The position numbers were made by a program, and so were the translations under genes. A DNA stretch of 64,000 bases from Coenobita brevimanus (taxonomy: Eukaryota; Arthropoda; Malacostraca; Decapoda; Coenobitidae): contig CM064670.1 of the NCBI GenBank assembly GCA_032717465.1, positions 15,954,931 through 16,018,930 on the forward strand, written 5' to 3'. Below, in pieces: positions 44,663 to 55,923 of this stretch; position 1 is the first letter of the stretch, and each line of letters opens with the position of its first letter. Below the pieces are notes generated by a model. That model ran no database searches. It was not told the origin of the DNA and was given only the letters and a program-made list of their open reading frames with translations.

Positions 44663-44960
44663 TTAATTAACTTGTTTCTTCCTCGCTGTAGTCACCTTTG
44701 AATTATTCTAGTGCCACCCATAGCTGTCTTCATGAATGATGGCGAATTGTCTTGTTATTGTTGTGATGGTGAATTGACTTGATGCCGAATTGTCCCGAAA
44801 CCGAGTGGTGCAGGAGACAATTCACCTGTTGTCCTCTTGGGATAAAGTGAGCAGCCACGTTCTTGTTGGTTTAGTTAAGCCATATCCTTGTTGACATAGT
44901 AAAGCCATAATCTTGTTGGTTTACTTTATCTTAAGTAATATGTCTTAGATAGTTTCCCTG
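44663..44960. other. Unassigned stretch with recurring AATTG words
   Basis: 'gcgaattgtc', 'gtgaattgac' and 'ccgaattgtcccg' recur here (44740-44830) and in the arms of the fold-back repeat (44065-44105, 44380-44465), suggesting a short degenerate repeat. No gene. Confidence 0.5.
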
Positions 44961-46212
44961 TACAGTACAATAATTGGGCCTGAAAGGAGTCGCAAGAGTT
45001 GCTCATGAAGGGGGATGCCACCTATATGTAATTTTTCCCATAAGTTTATGTGTTCAGAGTATGCGAATTCCTAGTACGCGGCATCCTCTGCTGCCCATAT
45101 TCTCGCGTACTGTGGGTACCAGCTGTAAATTTTACATTTGTCTCAATAACTCACTAATTGTATGCTTAACTTTAACCATATTCCTTTCAGATCATAAGAG
45201 GTACCACAGCTATACATAAAGTTACAGCCTTAAAGCTTTTGTGGTTTTCTCTAAAATGTGTTGCAAATAAAAACTGAGCAGATTTGAATTTGGTACATTC
45301 CACAGGGCTAAATTGCAAAATTTTAAGCCAAAAATCTCAGCAAACTTTTTTATCAAAGGATTTTGAACCAAATAGTTGCGTCTCATTTAGTTTTTGAGGT
45401 ATTGCAACTTCAAATATGCATTTCTTGCACAAATAATGAGTATATGACCTCCAAAAATAGGTCTTGATAATTTACATTTGGCACACCAGTTACCCTAGGG
45501 TACCTTCATGTATAATATCATCAATTTTGAAGAAAACTGGTTCAAAATAGAATAATAATAATTAGTTAGCTACACATATTGTGTAGCCACATTAAGGAAG
45601 CTTTGCCATAAATGTCTACATTACTTAAGGTATGTGTAACATAAACAAGATATTAAGACCCTAAGGTAAGTTCATGAGTAGCATCAGCCTGACCTGAATA
45701 ATTAGGAGTCAATGAATGCATGTACAAATTTTACATTCGTCTCAATAACTGGATAACTGAAGGCTTAACTGTAACCATATTCCTTTCAGATCATAAGTGG
45801 GACCACATTTCTATATCTGGGTATTTAAAGCTTCTGTGATTTTCTCTAAAACGTGTTGCAAAGAAAAATATGAGCAGATATGAATTCAGTACTTTCCACT
45901 GGGCTAAGTGGGAAAATAATAAGCCAAAATTATTCAGCAAAGCTTTTAATCGCAGGATTTTCAACCAAATAGCTGTATCTCAATTAGTTTCTGAGATATT
46001 TCAATTTCAAATATGCAGTTTTTAGAATTAAAGTGAGTATGTGACCTTCAAAAATAAGTCAAGGTCATTTATATTTTGCACAAGGATTTGGATTATACTA
46101 GGGTACCTTCATGTATAATGTCATCAAGAGCAAAGAAAAAAAGTGCAATGAAAAATAATAATAATAACGATACTGACAAAAACAATAAGTTTCACCATTT
46201 ATATGGTGAAGC
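44961..46212. repeat. Repeat family B, two units of about 600 bases
   Basis: Units start near 45130 and 45730. Both contain 'ccatattcctttcagatcataag', 'gtgttgcaaa' and 'gggtaccttcatgtataat' in pieces. One reads 'cactaattgtatgcttaact', the uninterrupted form of the site where the LTR array at 52386-63696 is inserted. No coding. Confidence 0.8.
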
Positions 46213-47838
46213 TTAACCCCTACTTGGTCGACAGCGTGTAATTTGTCAGACTTCACAGGCTGACCCTGCAGCCATTTTTTTTGAAGATTCAAAAATCTAT
46301 ATTTTTTCCTTGCCATATTTAAGAAGTTCCAGTCTACCTGGCGGTGAAAATTTCAGTTTCCTAGACCCATCCTGTGACATTCAATCAAATGTGGAATTTG
46401 TGTAAATTTAGGCAACTGATACTGGTCACATCTAGTTATCGTAATGACACAACATCGCAGCTTTTTATTTTTTTTACCAAAAAACATTGTCAATGGTGCT
46501 GAAATGGTGTGAAATAACTAGATATGTGCATTTTGAATTTTTTCAGTACATAATAGACGAGGTTTGAAATATGAATTTATTTTGCATTTTCCGGTGTTTA
46601 TTGTATTTATGGCTGTAGGGACTTATTTTTGTAGTTTGGGTGGTGGGGTTTGTTGGAAGAGGGAGCCGAGAGTTTAAATTTTCAGACCTAATTGAGACAA
46701 ACATCATCCCTTGAGTGTGGAGACTGGACAGTGAGGGCTGCAATGCGAGACGACCCGTCATTCGCACGTCGCACGAGCTGATTAGCAGGAAGGGAAGAGA
46801 AGCCTTTCCACCCACAAAAACGTCATGTGAACACAGAAAACTTTTCTGTTATGCTTGTGAAAGGTAAAGAATATGTAAAATGATTAAAAACAATACAACT
46901 GTCATGGGGTTTTTCAAGAATATACTTTATTAAAGAAAATATTCGATAATATTGAGAGCAGGGACAATGAATTGTCTTGTGAAAATCAAGCAATGATTAC
47001 TTTATACCGGCTTGCTTCGCCGATTCTCTAAGGACGAGAATTTATAAACTTTCTCAAAAGTACACAGCAGAGATTAATCCCTCACAATTGCTGTTTGTTA
47101 GTACTGTTAGCCTCTGGAGAAAGTGACTTCACCCCTGACAATCAATAACTAATGCTATTAATGATAACAGATTTTTGCTGGTGCATTAACTCCCAGATGG
47201 CACAACGGATTTTAAGCTTAATACAAAAGGACTGGCCTAAATACCAGTTATGAATAGCAAAGCGTTTGTGCAAACTAGGGGCTATAAGTGAAATGAGCTT
47301 AATATGGAAAATAAAACACGAGTTTACATTACATTAAGCTCAAGGAAAAGAACTGTTATATTTATTGATTACAAAGAAATAGATTAACGTTACATGAGTC
47401 TTAAGATGAATTCAAATAAGGAGATCGCACTCACTCGCTCACTCAAAAGCTAAACTCTTAAGCCTAGGAAAATACGAAAAGAAAATACTGGTCAGAAAAG
47501 TGGACAAAGCGGATGGCTGGGCATCGTTACTGGAAGGACACTGCACTCGCTAAGTCTCTCGCCAATCACACTAGGTGGAAATTCAGGAACTGGACAACGG
47601 CGGCACTGCTATGCTCTGGGCCCAACCTGCTTTCAAGGTGCTCAAACCTTGACTGACTTCAAATCATGGGAAAGAGGCGAGTGTTGTGGCCGCATTGCTA
47701 ATGGCTAGAATGAGCGAAACACGCCCATAATAAATCACTCAGCAGAAGTGCTAATGTCTTGCACAAAGACGATCATTTATGACACATTGAAAAATTGCCT
47801 GAAAAACACTCCCGACCAGGTGAATACGTAGTGGTTAA
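46213..47838. mobile_element. Candidate TTAA-flanked element 4 (piggyBac type)
   Basis: TTAA at 46213-46216 is followed by CCCCTACTTGGTCG. On the right, CTACCACTACG-type sequence (reverse complement CCACTACGTATTCACC) abuts TTAA at 47835-47838. The ends share CC-CTAC and a GGTCG word, and a T-run lies 60 bases inside the left end as in elements 2 and 3. Terminal similarity is weak and no host frame tests the junction, so this is tentative. The interior has no transposase. Confidence 0.4.
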
Positions 47839-48299
47839 ACTGAACGATAAACACTGGGATTCCACTAGAGTTTGCGGTTTCCCACTAAAGTTGATGTCAC
47901 GAGTTTATTCAATTACTTACTCGTGCCGACTCGTGACAACAACAAACCTGAGCAAATAGGTAAAGATGCCAAACAAAAATGTATTTTTCTCTTATTTTCA
48001 TGTGTTTTTTTGTTTAAGCCTGTATTTATTTATAATCGTAAACAGGGTGTTTGTGTGTCTTTTGCATGGGAGGAGACAGATTATATTTTCTGTCTGGGTC
48101 AAGATAATGGGTGTAACTATGTGTGTTTAGGCATGGCCAGGAACGAAAAAATCGAAAATCCACTCATCATGGCAGCAGGCCCAGAATTTATTGATGGCGA
48201 GTATTGAAGTGTGGTGGGGGTAAGTCTTAAGACTTTCAAAACGTTCCTTCACTTCCCAAAAATGTTCGCCGTTTCTTATAAGCTACGCTCAAATTATGC
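47839..48299 (+). other. Unassigned stretch with a 111-residue frame
   Basis: A plus-strand frame at 47872-48207 has no family I recognise. Its middle is a hydrophobic Phe/Leu/Val-rich run encoded by T-rich DNA, and no splice or promoter context stands out. Probably fortuitous. Confidence 0.25.
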
Positions 48300-49019
48300 T
48301 TGTGGCCGAACAGGGTGGTACTCCTGAGGGGAATGGGAATGCTGGTAATAGGGAGAGCTGGAGCTCCTGTTTCACTAGCTATCTAATCATCCCCCTTTGC
48401 TGACCTTTTCAGTGTGACAGGAAGACGGAGAGTAGACCAGCATTTTCTCCCAAACATTTTCTCTATCTCATGCACTGCAGCACATGCGCTTTACATTTCA
48501 CACAACGTATCCCACTACATTACAGGGGTTGGGGCCAGCAAGGGCATGTGGCCAGAAAACTTTACCTCCACTACCTAGTGGCGGACTCTTGGGGGGAAGC
48601 ATGACGGGGGTTCCACTGGAATAGATCATGGATCTGGGGCGAGATGGGGCTCGAACCTGTGCTAGAGGGTACAGGGCATTGTGGTTCCCAGGCTGCTGCT
48701 TCCGTCCAATAGAGAGGGGCCTGAACCTGGGAGTAGCACCCCAGGAGGCTGCCCTATCAGTGGGTGTACAGTATAATGGCGAGACAGTTGCAGTGCCAGG
48801 GCGCACTTGGAGGGTGTCTCTACAGTTGTCGTGGTGCGGTTCCCTGAGGTCACTACCACAGACACTGGTAAGCTGGTGGGCTAGGGGTCCCAGATCCATT
48901 GCCAGGAGCTGGGACTGTGCAGTGGGTGTGGCCTGTGGTTTGTCTATCCCCTTTATTATTACCGACTATGACTACTGTAAATACCAGAATAAGCTTCAGA
49001 ACAAGCCCAAGGACATGAA

Positions 49020-49870
49020 ATCGCCCTGGGGGATGAGAGTGGATTCATGGAATGTGGGAAGTTTGAGAGGTAGAGCAGGGGAAGTCGTTGAGGCATTCAG
49101 TAGGAGGTGGGTGGATGTGGCATGTTTGCAGGAAGTCCGGTACAGATGTGGATCAGCCAGAAAGATTGTTGGGAAGGATTGCTACTATAAGTTGTTTTGG
49201 CATGGGGGGACAGATGGATTATGGGGGTGTCGGTGTGTTGGTTGTGGAGAAATGGGTGGAATATGCTATGAATGTTATGAGAGTAAGCGATAGGATATTG
49301 GGAGTGAAAATTTTGTTGGGTGGAATGATAATTGCAATTATATTGGCATATGCTCCACAGGCAGGCTTGGATGAGGTAGAGAAGGATAGATTTGGGGATG
49401 ACTTAGTACGTGTAGTAGGTGGTATGGGGGATGATGAGATAGTGGTTTTGGGATGGGACTTTAATGGTCATGTAGGTGAAGTAGCTCAAGGTTATGAAGG
49501 AGTACATGGGGATGTGCGTTTGGTATAAGAAATATGGAAGGGGAAAGGATACTCGAGTCTGGGGAGGCACCGAACATGACTGTGTGCAACACATATTTTA
49601 GAAAAAGAGAGAGTAGGTTAATTACGTACGAGTCTGAGGGAAATAGCAGTCAGATAGATTATTTACTGGTTAGAAAAGCTGATAGGAGGTTAGTGATGGA
49701 TGTTAAAGTTATAGGAAGTGAGGAGTGTGTGCAGCAGCACAAACTATTGATTTGTGATATGGTGCTTAAAGAACGAGTGATGAAAAAGAGGACTTATGTA
49801 CCTAGGAGGAAAATATGGAAGCTGGAAAACCAAGCAGTAAGGGATGCCTTCTATAGTGAGATGAGGTGAG
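49020..49870 (+). pseudogene. RTE endonuclease domain, broken
   Basis: Plus-strand text reads MRVDSWNVGSLRGRAGEVVE, VDVACLQEVRY (catalytic Glu), KLFWHGGTDG, then after a frame change IVVLGWDFNGHVG (catalytic Asp and Asn) and GFGIRN-type residues. 49534-49869 gives TVCNTYFRKRESRLITYES, SQIDYLLVRKADRR and a QHKLLICDMV end where the catalytic His is seen. Confidence 0.85.
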
Positions 49871-50023
49871 TGGTGGCTGAACAGGGAGCCGTAGACAGAG
49901 GTGTTAATGAACAGTACTGAGCCCTCAAGAACAACCTCTTGAGAGTTGCTGATGTAGTATGCGGTTGGACAAGAGGGCCACCAAGACATAAAGTAACTTG
50001 GTGGTGGGATGAGGATGTAGAAG

Positions 50024-52040
50024 TTGCAATTAAGGAGAAAAGAAGGCTTTTTCGGGAATGAAAGAAGGGTGGTAACAAGGAGGAATACTTGGCTGCCAGG
50101 CATAGGGCTAGAAGAGAGATATACAGGGCAAAGTCTGAGTCACAGACTTTTACATCATAATGTTAATAATGGGGAATGGAAAACTATGATATTTAAGGTG
50201 GCAAATCAGATGAAAAGTGATAATAGGGATATTATCGGTGAGCAGTCTGTGAAGAATGATGATGGAAGGGTAGTGGTGAACAGTGGGGATATTAAAGATG
50301 CATGGAGAAAGCATTATAGCAGGTTGTTGAAAGAGGAGTTTGACTGGGACAGGGAAGGTTTGGAGCCAGCAGATCCAGTGTTTGGCCCTTGTCCTTTGAT
50401 TGACGCTGCTACTGTGAGTGAGGCAATAGGCAGGATGCGGATGCAAGTGGGGAAGGCAGCAGGTGTGTCTGGTTTGACTGCCGAAATGTTGAAGACCTCA
50501 GGAGATATACAGGCGAGGTTAGTCACTGACCTGATAAATATGATTATATATGAGTGTGTTGTACCAGATGATTGGTTGAAGAGTGTAACTGTAAATACGT
50601 ACAAAGGGAAGGGTGATGCCCGGGAAAGAGGAAATTATAGAGGTATAAGTCTATTAGATCAAATAATGAACGTAATGGAGAGAGTTCTAGAAGGTATGAT
50701 TATAGAAAGAGTGAATACTGATGAGATGCAGTTTGGGTTTATGCCAGGCAGGGGGACCACTGATGCCATATTCATTGTTTGACAGCTTCAGGAAAAATAT
50801 ATTGGGAACAAAATGGATCTGTAATTTGTTCTTGTTTATTTGGAAAAGGCCTTTGACAAAGTCCCTAGAGAGGTGGTGAAGTGGGCAATGTGAAAGCTTG
50901 AGTTGGAGGAGTGGCTGGTTAGGGTGGTCATGGCCATGTATGTGGGTGCTCGCACCCAGGTAAGAGTGAATGGAGATTTGAGTGATGAGTTTTCCGTAAA
51001 TGTTGGTGTGCATCAGGGGTCAGTTTTGAGTCTCATGTTGTTTATCATGGTACTTGAAGTGCTCTCACGTGACTTCAGAAACAGACTCCCGTGGGAGATG
51101 TTGTATGCTGGTGATTTGGTGTTGACTGCAGAGAATGAAAGGGAGGTGTAAGAAAGATTTAGGAAGTGGAGAGATGGTATGGGGCACAAGGGCTTAACGG
51201 TAAATGCAGATAAAACAAAAATGATGATATCTGGGGTTGGTGGCAGTACAGTCAAAGAAGAGGGAGAGTGGCCATGTGCAGTTTACCACAAGGGAGTGGG
51301 AAGTAATTCCATCTTGTGCAGTGTTCGTGATAAATGGGTGCACAAGAGACGTAGTGGTATTAGAGGTAGACTGCAAGATAATGCTGATTTTATGTGTGCA
51401 GTGTGTCGGGGATAGCAGGTGGAGATTATCAGGCGTGAAAGGATTGAACTTGCTGTGAGTCTCGAGTGTGTGGAAGAGTTTGTTATTTGAGAGGCATGTT
51501 ATGTCCTGGAGGTGGAGCTGGAGCTAGCTCTGTGGTTAGGGTGAGAAGTGGTTGGAAGAAGTTCAGGGAGGTGTTGCCTCTCCTGAAACTGAGAGGACTC
51601 TCCCTACGGGCTAAGGGGTCTTTGTATGCAGCATGTGTTAGGACTTTATCACTGTATGGTAATGAGACCTGGGCAGTAACGGAAGAGGATACTCGCAGGC
51701 TCAAACGTAAAGAAATGACAATGATTAGGTGGATGTGCAGTGCATCCCTGCGTGCAAGGCCTGGAGGGGCTGGGTTTATGATGGAAAAGTTGAGGTAGGA
51801 TGGGACTGGAGTGTATTGGCGTTGTGATGAGGAGATGTAGATTGAGATGGCTTGGGCATGTGGAGAGGATGGGGATGATAATTGGGTGCGAAAGGTGAGA
51901 AGTGTTAATATTGGGGGTGAAGTTGCAAGGGGTAGACCCAAAAAGACCTGGGGTGAGGTCATTAAGTGTGACCTCAGGGTTAAAGGACTGAACAGGGAGG
52001 CTGCCATGGATCGTGCGGCATGGAGAGCCGCCATTAGGTG
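50024..52040 (+). pseudogene. RTE reverse transcriptase and C-terminus, broken
   Basis: 50024-50782 gives VGKAAGVSGLTAEMLK, WLKSVTVNTYKGKGDARERGNYRGISLL and MQFGFMPGRGTTDAIF. LEKAFDKVPREVV is readable near 50840-50875. 50903-51151 gives VHQGSVLSLMLF and the catalytic box MLYAGDLVL, where YADDLVL is expected, so one catalytic Asp is Gly. 51466-51798 and 51847-52041 give the thumb and C-terminus (RKEMTMIRWMC; DRAAWRAAIR). Multiple stops. Confidence 0.86.
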
Positions 52041-52090
52041 ACCAAGGCCGATGCATGCAAGCATGTTGGAGGCTTGAAAAATTAAATGAA

Positions 52091-52385
52091 ATGAAATGCC
52101 ACGCCATGGAAATATGCAATTTGACCCTGGAGGCCACGCCACAGTAAAACGTCATTTGATGGCGGCGACCACAGATGATTTAATAACTAGTTACCTATTG
52201 TTACTGCATAGCTAAAGTAAAGAAGCTTTGCCTTAACTGCTCCTAGTATGTAAGGTATGTATAATATAAACACGATATGAAGACTCTAAGGTAACCTTTT
52301 CTGTATTATCAACAAGCTCTGAAGACAAAGCTGTCAAAGAATGCAAGTAAATTTCACGTTTGTCTCTACAACTGGGTGATTGTAT
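52091..52385. repeat. Repeat family B, unit fragment before the LTR array
   Basis: 'aagctttgcc', 'ctctgaagacaaagctgtc' and 'caactgggtgattgtat' belong to family B. The last word is cut at 52385 by the LTR array and resumes at 63697. Confidence 0.75.
52382..52385. other. Left target-site duplication GTAT of the LTR array
   Basis: GTAT at 52382-52385 is repeated at 63697-63700. The family B copy at about 45160 has a single GTAT at the same place. Confidence 0.9.
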
Positions 52386-53274
52386 TGTTATGAAAGGGGA
52401 TTTGCCAGTTAGGTAGTCTCGTACCTTCGAGACGTTTCTGGTACCGTAAGTTTCGGTACTAGTCGTCAGAGTTGCCAGTTTGCCTGGTGTTTGTGAGCGT
52501 AGCTATTTCGTAAGTTATGCATTGATTTAAGGTGCTTTTTCTCAATAATGTTTTATTTAAATGATTGCTTGTTAAATCATGCAGTTTAAGTTCGTATGGT
52601 AAATGATTTAGAGTGAGACAACTCTTAACATGTTTTGATGTCTAGTAGTTGGTAACTGTTGTTGCTAAGGGCTGATGCAAGACAGTATGTCCTAGAATGT
52701 TGGAGAAGTAGAAGTTTCGAGAGTAATGCAAGCTTATTTAAGATGGTGTAGAGACTATTACAAGTTTAGTGAGGTGTCAAGTCAGTTTGAGTAAAGTTTT
52801 TAGTCGGGTTTCAGTTCAGTGTGAGTGAAGTGCAGTCGGTTTTGGTGCATTGCTGTCAGTGAAGTTTATGGAGAGTTGCTCTGCAAGCATTAAGTGTAAT
52901 TACTGTCTGTGAAGACTGTACATTTTTGGTACTTGTGAAAACAGTGGCAAACAGTGACGGGTTATTGAAGTTTGTATATCATTGGAAGTTGAGAAAACAG
53001 TGAAGTGGTGAGCATTAAGTGTAATAACAGTTAGTAAAGTGTGTATAGCTCCAGTGCTTGTGAGAACAGTGAAGTTGGAAAGAATTAAGTGGAATTATTT
53101 GGAAAATAAAGACAGTGAACTTTAAGGAGCCAGTGTTTATTTTTGCCTCAGCTAATCTTGTGTACTGCACACCTAAAGGCTGACCATAAGAAGAACAACT
53201 CACTGGGCAACGTCCTTCATGTACTGTACTACTGGTGTTGGAGCCTGTGGCAGTGTGGGGACTGGGACGTAACA
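52386..53274 (+). repeat. LTR 1 of the array
   Basis: 889 bp, TG...CA. TATTTAAG (52735-52742) stands where the other LTRs have TATATAAG. AATAAA at 53105-53110. Has private changes, such as TGAAAGGGGA at the start. Confidence 0.93.
53105..53110 (+). terminator. Poly-A signal AATAAA in LTR 1 (also in LTR 5)
   Basis: AATAAA lies at 53105-53110 and 63527-63532, the outermost LTRs. At the same offset LTR 2 reads AGTAAA, and LTRs 3 and 4 read TATAAA. Confidence 0.6.
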
Positions 53275-53275
53275 C

Positions 53276-53293
53276 TGGTGTTAGGAGTGGAAT
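53276..53293 (+). other. Primer-binding site, tRNA-Leu type
   Basis: TGGTGTTAGGAGTGGAAT begins one base after LTR 1. The other units read TGGTGTCAGGAGTGGAAT (55873, 58483 and 61092). It closely matches the complement of a eukaryotic tRNA-Leu 3' end, which reads ...ATCCCACTTCTGACACCA. Confidence 0.75.
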
Positions 53294-53326
53294 TATTTCT
53301 GGGCTGCAGTGAGTCTAACCTTCGAC

Positions 53327-54871
53327 ATGGAAGCAGAAGATGTGAACACAAGATCTCCAGCTGGGCAGGAGGACAAGGTGCCATTGGCGGCAATTTTGGA
53401 GCTAGTACAAGCAGAAATTCCACAACTCCAAAAACTGTTAGAGACCTTAAGTGAAGAAAAGAAAGAGCGCAGGAACGAAATTGAAGAACTAATACATTCA
53501 CTGAATGAATTGGAGAAAGAACTCAAAGAACTATTACAGGCAAGAAGTGTACAATTGAAGCCACAGAGTGAACTAGAGGCATAACGTGAAGAACAAAATT
53601 AACGATATGAACAACTTCAAGAGGCATCAGAGGAGCAACAGGGGGAATTACAACTGACCATGCAAGGACAGCCAGATGCATTCATTGGGGAAATCAAGGA
53701 AGAACAGCAACAGCTTAAGGAGAAAGTCGATGCCAAGCTAGAGTAGCAGAAGTATGAGGTAAGCGATAATGTGACGGAGTGTAAACAGCATGTAGATGAA
53801 CAGTTGAAGACAATTAGTGAGGAAATAGTGATGGAGTGCAAACAGGATGTGGAAAACCAGCTTAAGATTAGTGAGGAAATAGTGACAGAGTGCAGACAGC
53901 ATGTAGATAACCAGTTGGGGCATGTAGTCGACCATGTTAAGATAATTAGTGAGGAAATTGAGGCTGTAGAGAAATATTGCACTGCTGAGCCTGAAGTTAG
54001 TGTACAGGGAGCGTATGAAAGGACTGAACAGCATATGGTGAATCTTGACGGATCCCAAGCATCTAAAAGTAGCATTGCAGGGTTGAATACTCAGAATGTT
54101 GGAGGTTCAAGTCCTGCCCCAGTTTCTAGGCCTCAAACAAGTGAAGTGCATGGCTATAATGGGGATCCAATTAAAAAGAAACCTCATGAAAGTGATGGTA
54201 GAGTATCTTGGGAAGCTTACTGTGCACAGTTTGAGTTACTTGCAGATCAGAATGGTTGGGATGATATGAAAAAGGCTGCAGAAGAAATGCATGAAAACCC
54301 CGATGGATAATGTGCAAGAAGACAGAAGGACAGACGGCATCCAGCGTAGTAGGAATGGGAATCACAGGAAGAAATGCTGCTGTACTGTAGTGCGGAGCCA
54401 GCATCGGATGGAGAAGACCTGGGGAGGATGCAGATGGAGGGTGCAGATTTGCAACTGGTGCTGGAGTGGCTGCAGCGGAGTGCAAAGCGACCATCATGGG
54501 GAGGAGTTTCCAGGTTGTGCCCTGCGACCGGGAGCTGCTGGAGTCAGTGGGACCTTCTTCGTTGCAACAGACTACTGGAGTGTCAGTGGGAGATGCTCAA
54601 TGGCCTCAGTGAGTGTCGGCAACTGGTGGTTCTGAAGAAGATGAGGTCCGAGATCTTGGATAAGTCCCATAACCAGATCACTAGTGGGCACCTGGGAAGC
54701 CGGCTGCGACACAAGTTCTACTGGATTGGCATGCGTCAGGATGTTGAAGAGTGGTGTCGGACCTGTGATGTGTGCTGTGTCAAGAAGAGGACCAAGACCT
54801 CCCAGGAGGAATGGACTGTGTGGAGGAACAAGGACATCGTCGGAAGTGGCATAGAAGACCTGATAAGTTGA
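53327..54871 (+). pseudogene. Unit 1 Gag/integrase-finger chimera, broken
   Basis: From ATG 53327 the frame encodes MEAEDVNTRSPAGQEDK, then a long coiled coil (LQKLLETLSEEKKERRNEIEEL). Two in-frame TAA codons follow (53582-53584 and 53600-53602) and a TAG near 53743, before coiled coil resumes to about 53960. Then a Gag capsid-type start (RVSWEAYCAQFELLADQ) appears. Compared with units 2-4 it lacks about 14 bases near 54287, which shifts the frame. 54374-54871 carries the pre-integrase linker and the zinc-binding module (SGHLGSRLRHKFYWIG, CRTCDVC). No protease, RT, RNase H or integrase core. Confidence 0.82.
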
Positions 54872-54966
54872 AAGATTATCTTGTGTATACTTAGATGTTT
54901 TTTTTTTTTTTCAAGATTAGGGTTTATGTTTGTATATACTATGTACTTTTGTCGGGACGACAAAGA

Positions 54967-54982
54967 ACTAGGGAGGGGGTAG
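54967..54982 (+). other. Polypurine tract before LTR 2
   Basis: ACTAGGGAGGGGGTAG ends directly at the LTR. Units 2-4 have the same tract (GGGAGTGGGTAG before LTRs 3 and 4, GGGAGGGGGTAG before LTR 5). It primes second-strand synthesis in LTR elements. Confidence 0.8.
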
Positions 54983-55871
54983 TGTTATGAAGGGGGATTT
55001 GCCAGTTAGGTAGTCTTGTACCTTCGAGACGTTTCTGGTACCGTAAGTTCCGGTACTAGTCGTCAGAGTTGCCAGTTTGCCTGGTGTTTGTGAGCGCAGC
55101 TATTTCGTAAGTTATGCATTAATTTAAGGTGCTTTTTCTCAATAATGTTTTATTTAAATGATTGCTTGTTAAATCATGCAGTTTAAGTTCATATGGTAAA
55201 TGATTTAGAGTGAGACAACTCTTGACATGTTTTGATGTCTAGTAGTTGGTAACTGTTGTTGCTAGGGGCTGATGCAAGACAGTATTTCCTAGAATGTTGG
55301 AGAAGTAGAAGTTTCGAGAGTAATGCAAGCTTATATAAGATGGTGTAGAGACTATTACAAGTTTAGTGAGGTGTCAAGTCAGTTTGAGTAAAGTTCCTAG
55401 TCGGGTTTCAGTTCTTGGTGAGTGAAGTGCAGTCGGTTTTGGTGCATTGCTGTTAGTGAAGTTTATGGAGAGTTGCTTTGCAAGCATTAAGTGTAATTAT
55501 TGTCTGTGAAGCTTGTATATTTTTGGTACTTGTGAAAACAGTGGCAAACAGTGACGGGTTATTGAAGTTTGTATATCACTGGAAGTTGAGAAAACAGTGA
55601 AGTGGTGAGCATTAAGTGTAATAACAGTTAGTAAAGTGTGTATAGCTCCAGTGCTTGTGAAAACAGTGAAGTTGGAAAGAATTAAGTGAAATTATTTGGA
55701 AAGTAAAGACAGTGAACTTTAAGGAGCCAGTGTTTATTTTTGCTTCAGCTAATCTTGTGTACTGCACACCTAAAGGCTGACCATAAGAAGAACAACTCAC
55801 TGGGCAACGTCCTTCCTGTACTGTACTACTGCTGTTGAAGCCTATGGCAGTGTGGGGACTGGGACGTAACA
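54983..55871 (+). repeat. LTR 2 of the array
   Basis: 889 bp. TATATAAG at 55332-55339. The poly-A signal position reads AGTAAA (55702-55707). Confidence 0.93.
55332..55339 (+). promoter_or_regulatory. Probable TATA box in the LTRs
   Basis: TATATAAG lies 349 bases from the LTR start in LTRs 2-5 (55332, 57942, 60551, 63163). LTR 1 has TATTTAAG at the same offset (52735). A transcript would start shortly downstream and end after the poly-A signal, about 370 bases later. Confidence 0.6.
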
Positions 55872-55923
55872 CTGGTGTCAGGAGTGGAATTATTTCTGGG
55901 CTGCAGTGAGTGTAACCTTCGAC

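Larger units (their letters stand above)
48300..52090 (+). mobile_element. RTE-like LINE, inactivated
   Basis: 48300-48600 resembles the 5' leader of the LINE at 23365 ('gggagagctggagctcc', 'catccccctttgctga'). From about 49020 an RTE-type endonuclease and then a reverse transcriptase follow on the plus strand, closing with the RTE C-terminal GRPKKTWGEVIKCDLR and a short 'aaatgaaatgaaatg' tail at 52083-52097. Many stops and indels break it. Confidence 0.84.

Noticed and set aside
47872..48207. 111-residue plus-strand frame as a possible host gene
   Set aside because: No recognisable family and a T-rich hydrophobic core; not supported beyond being open.
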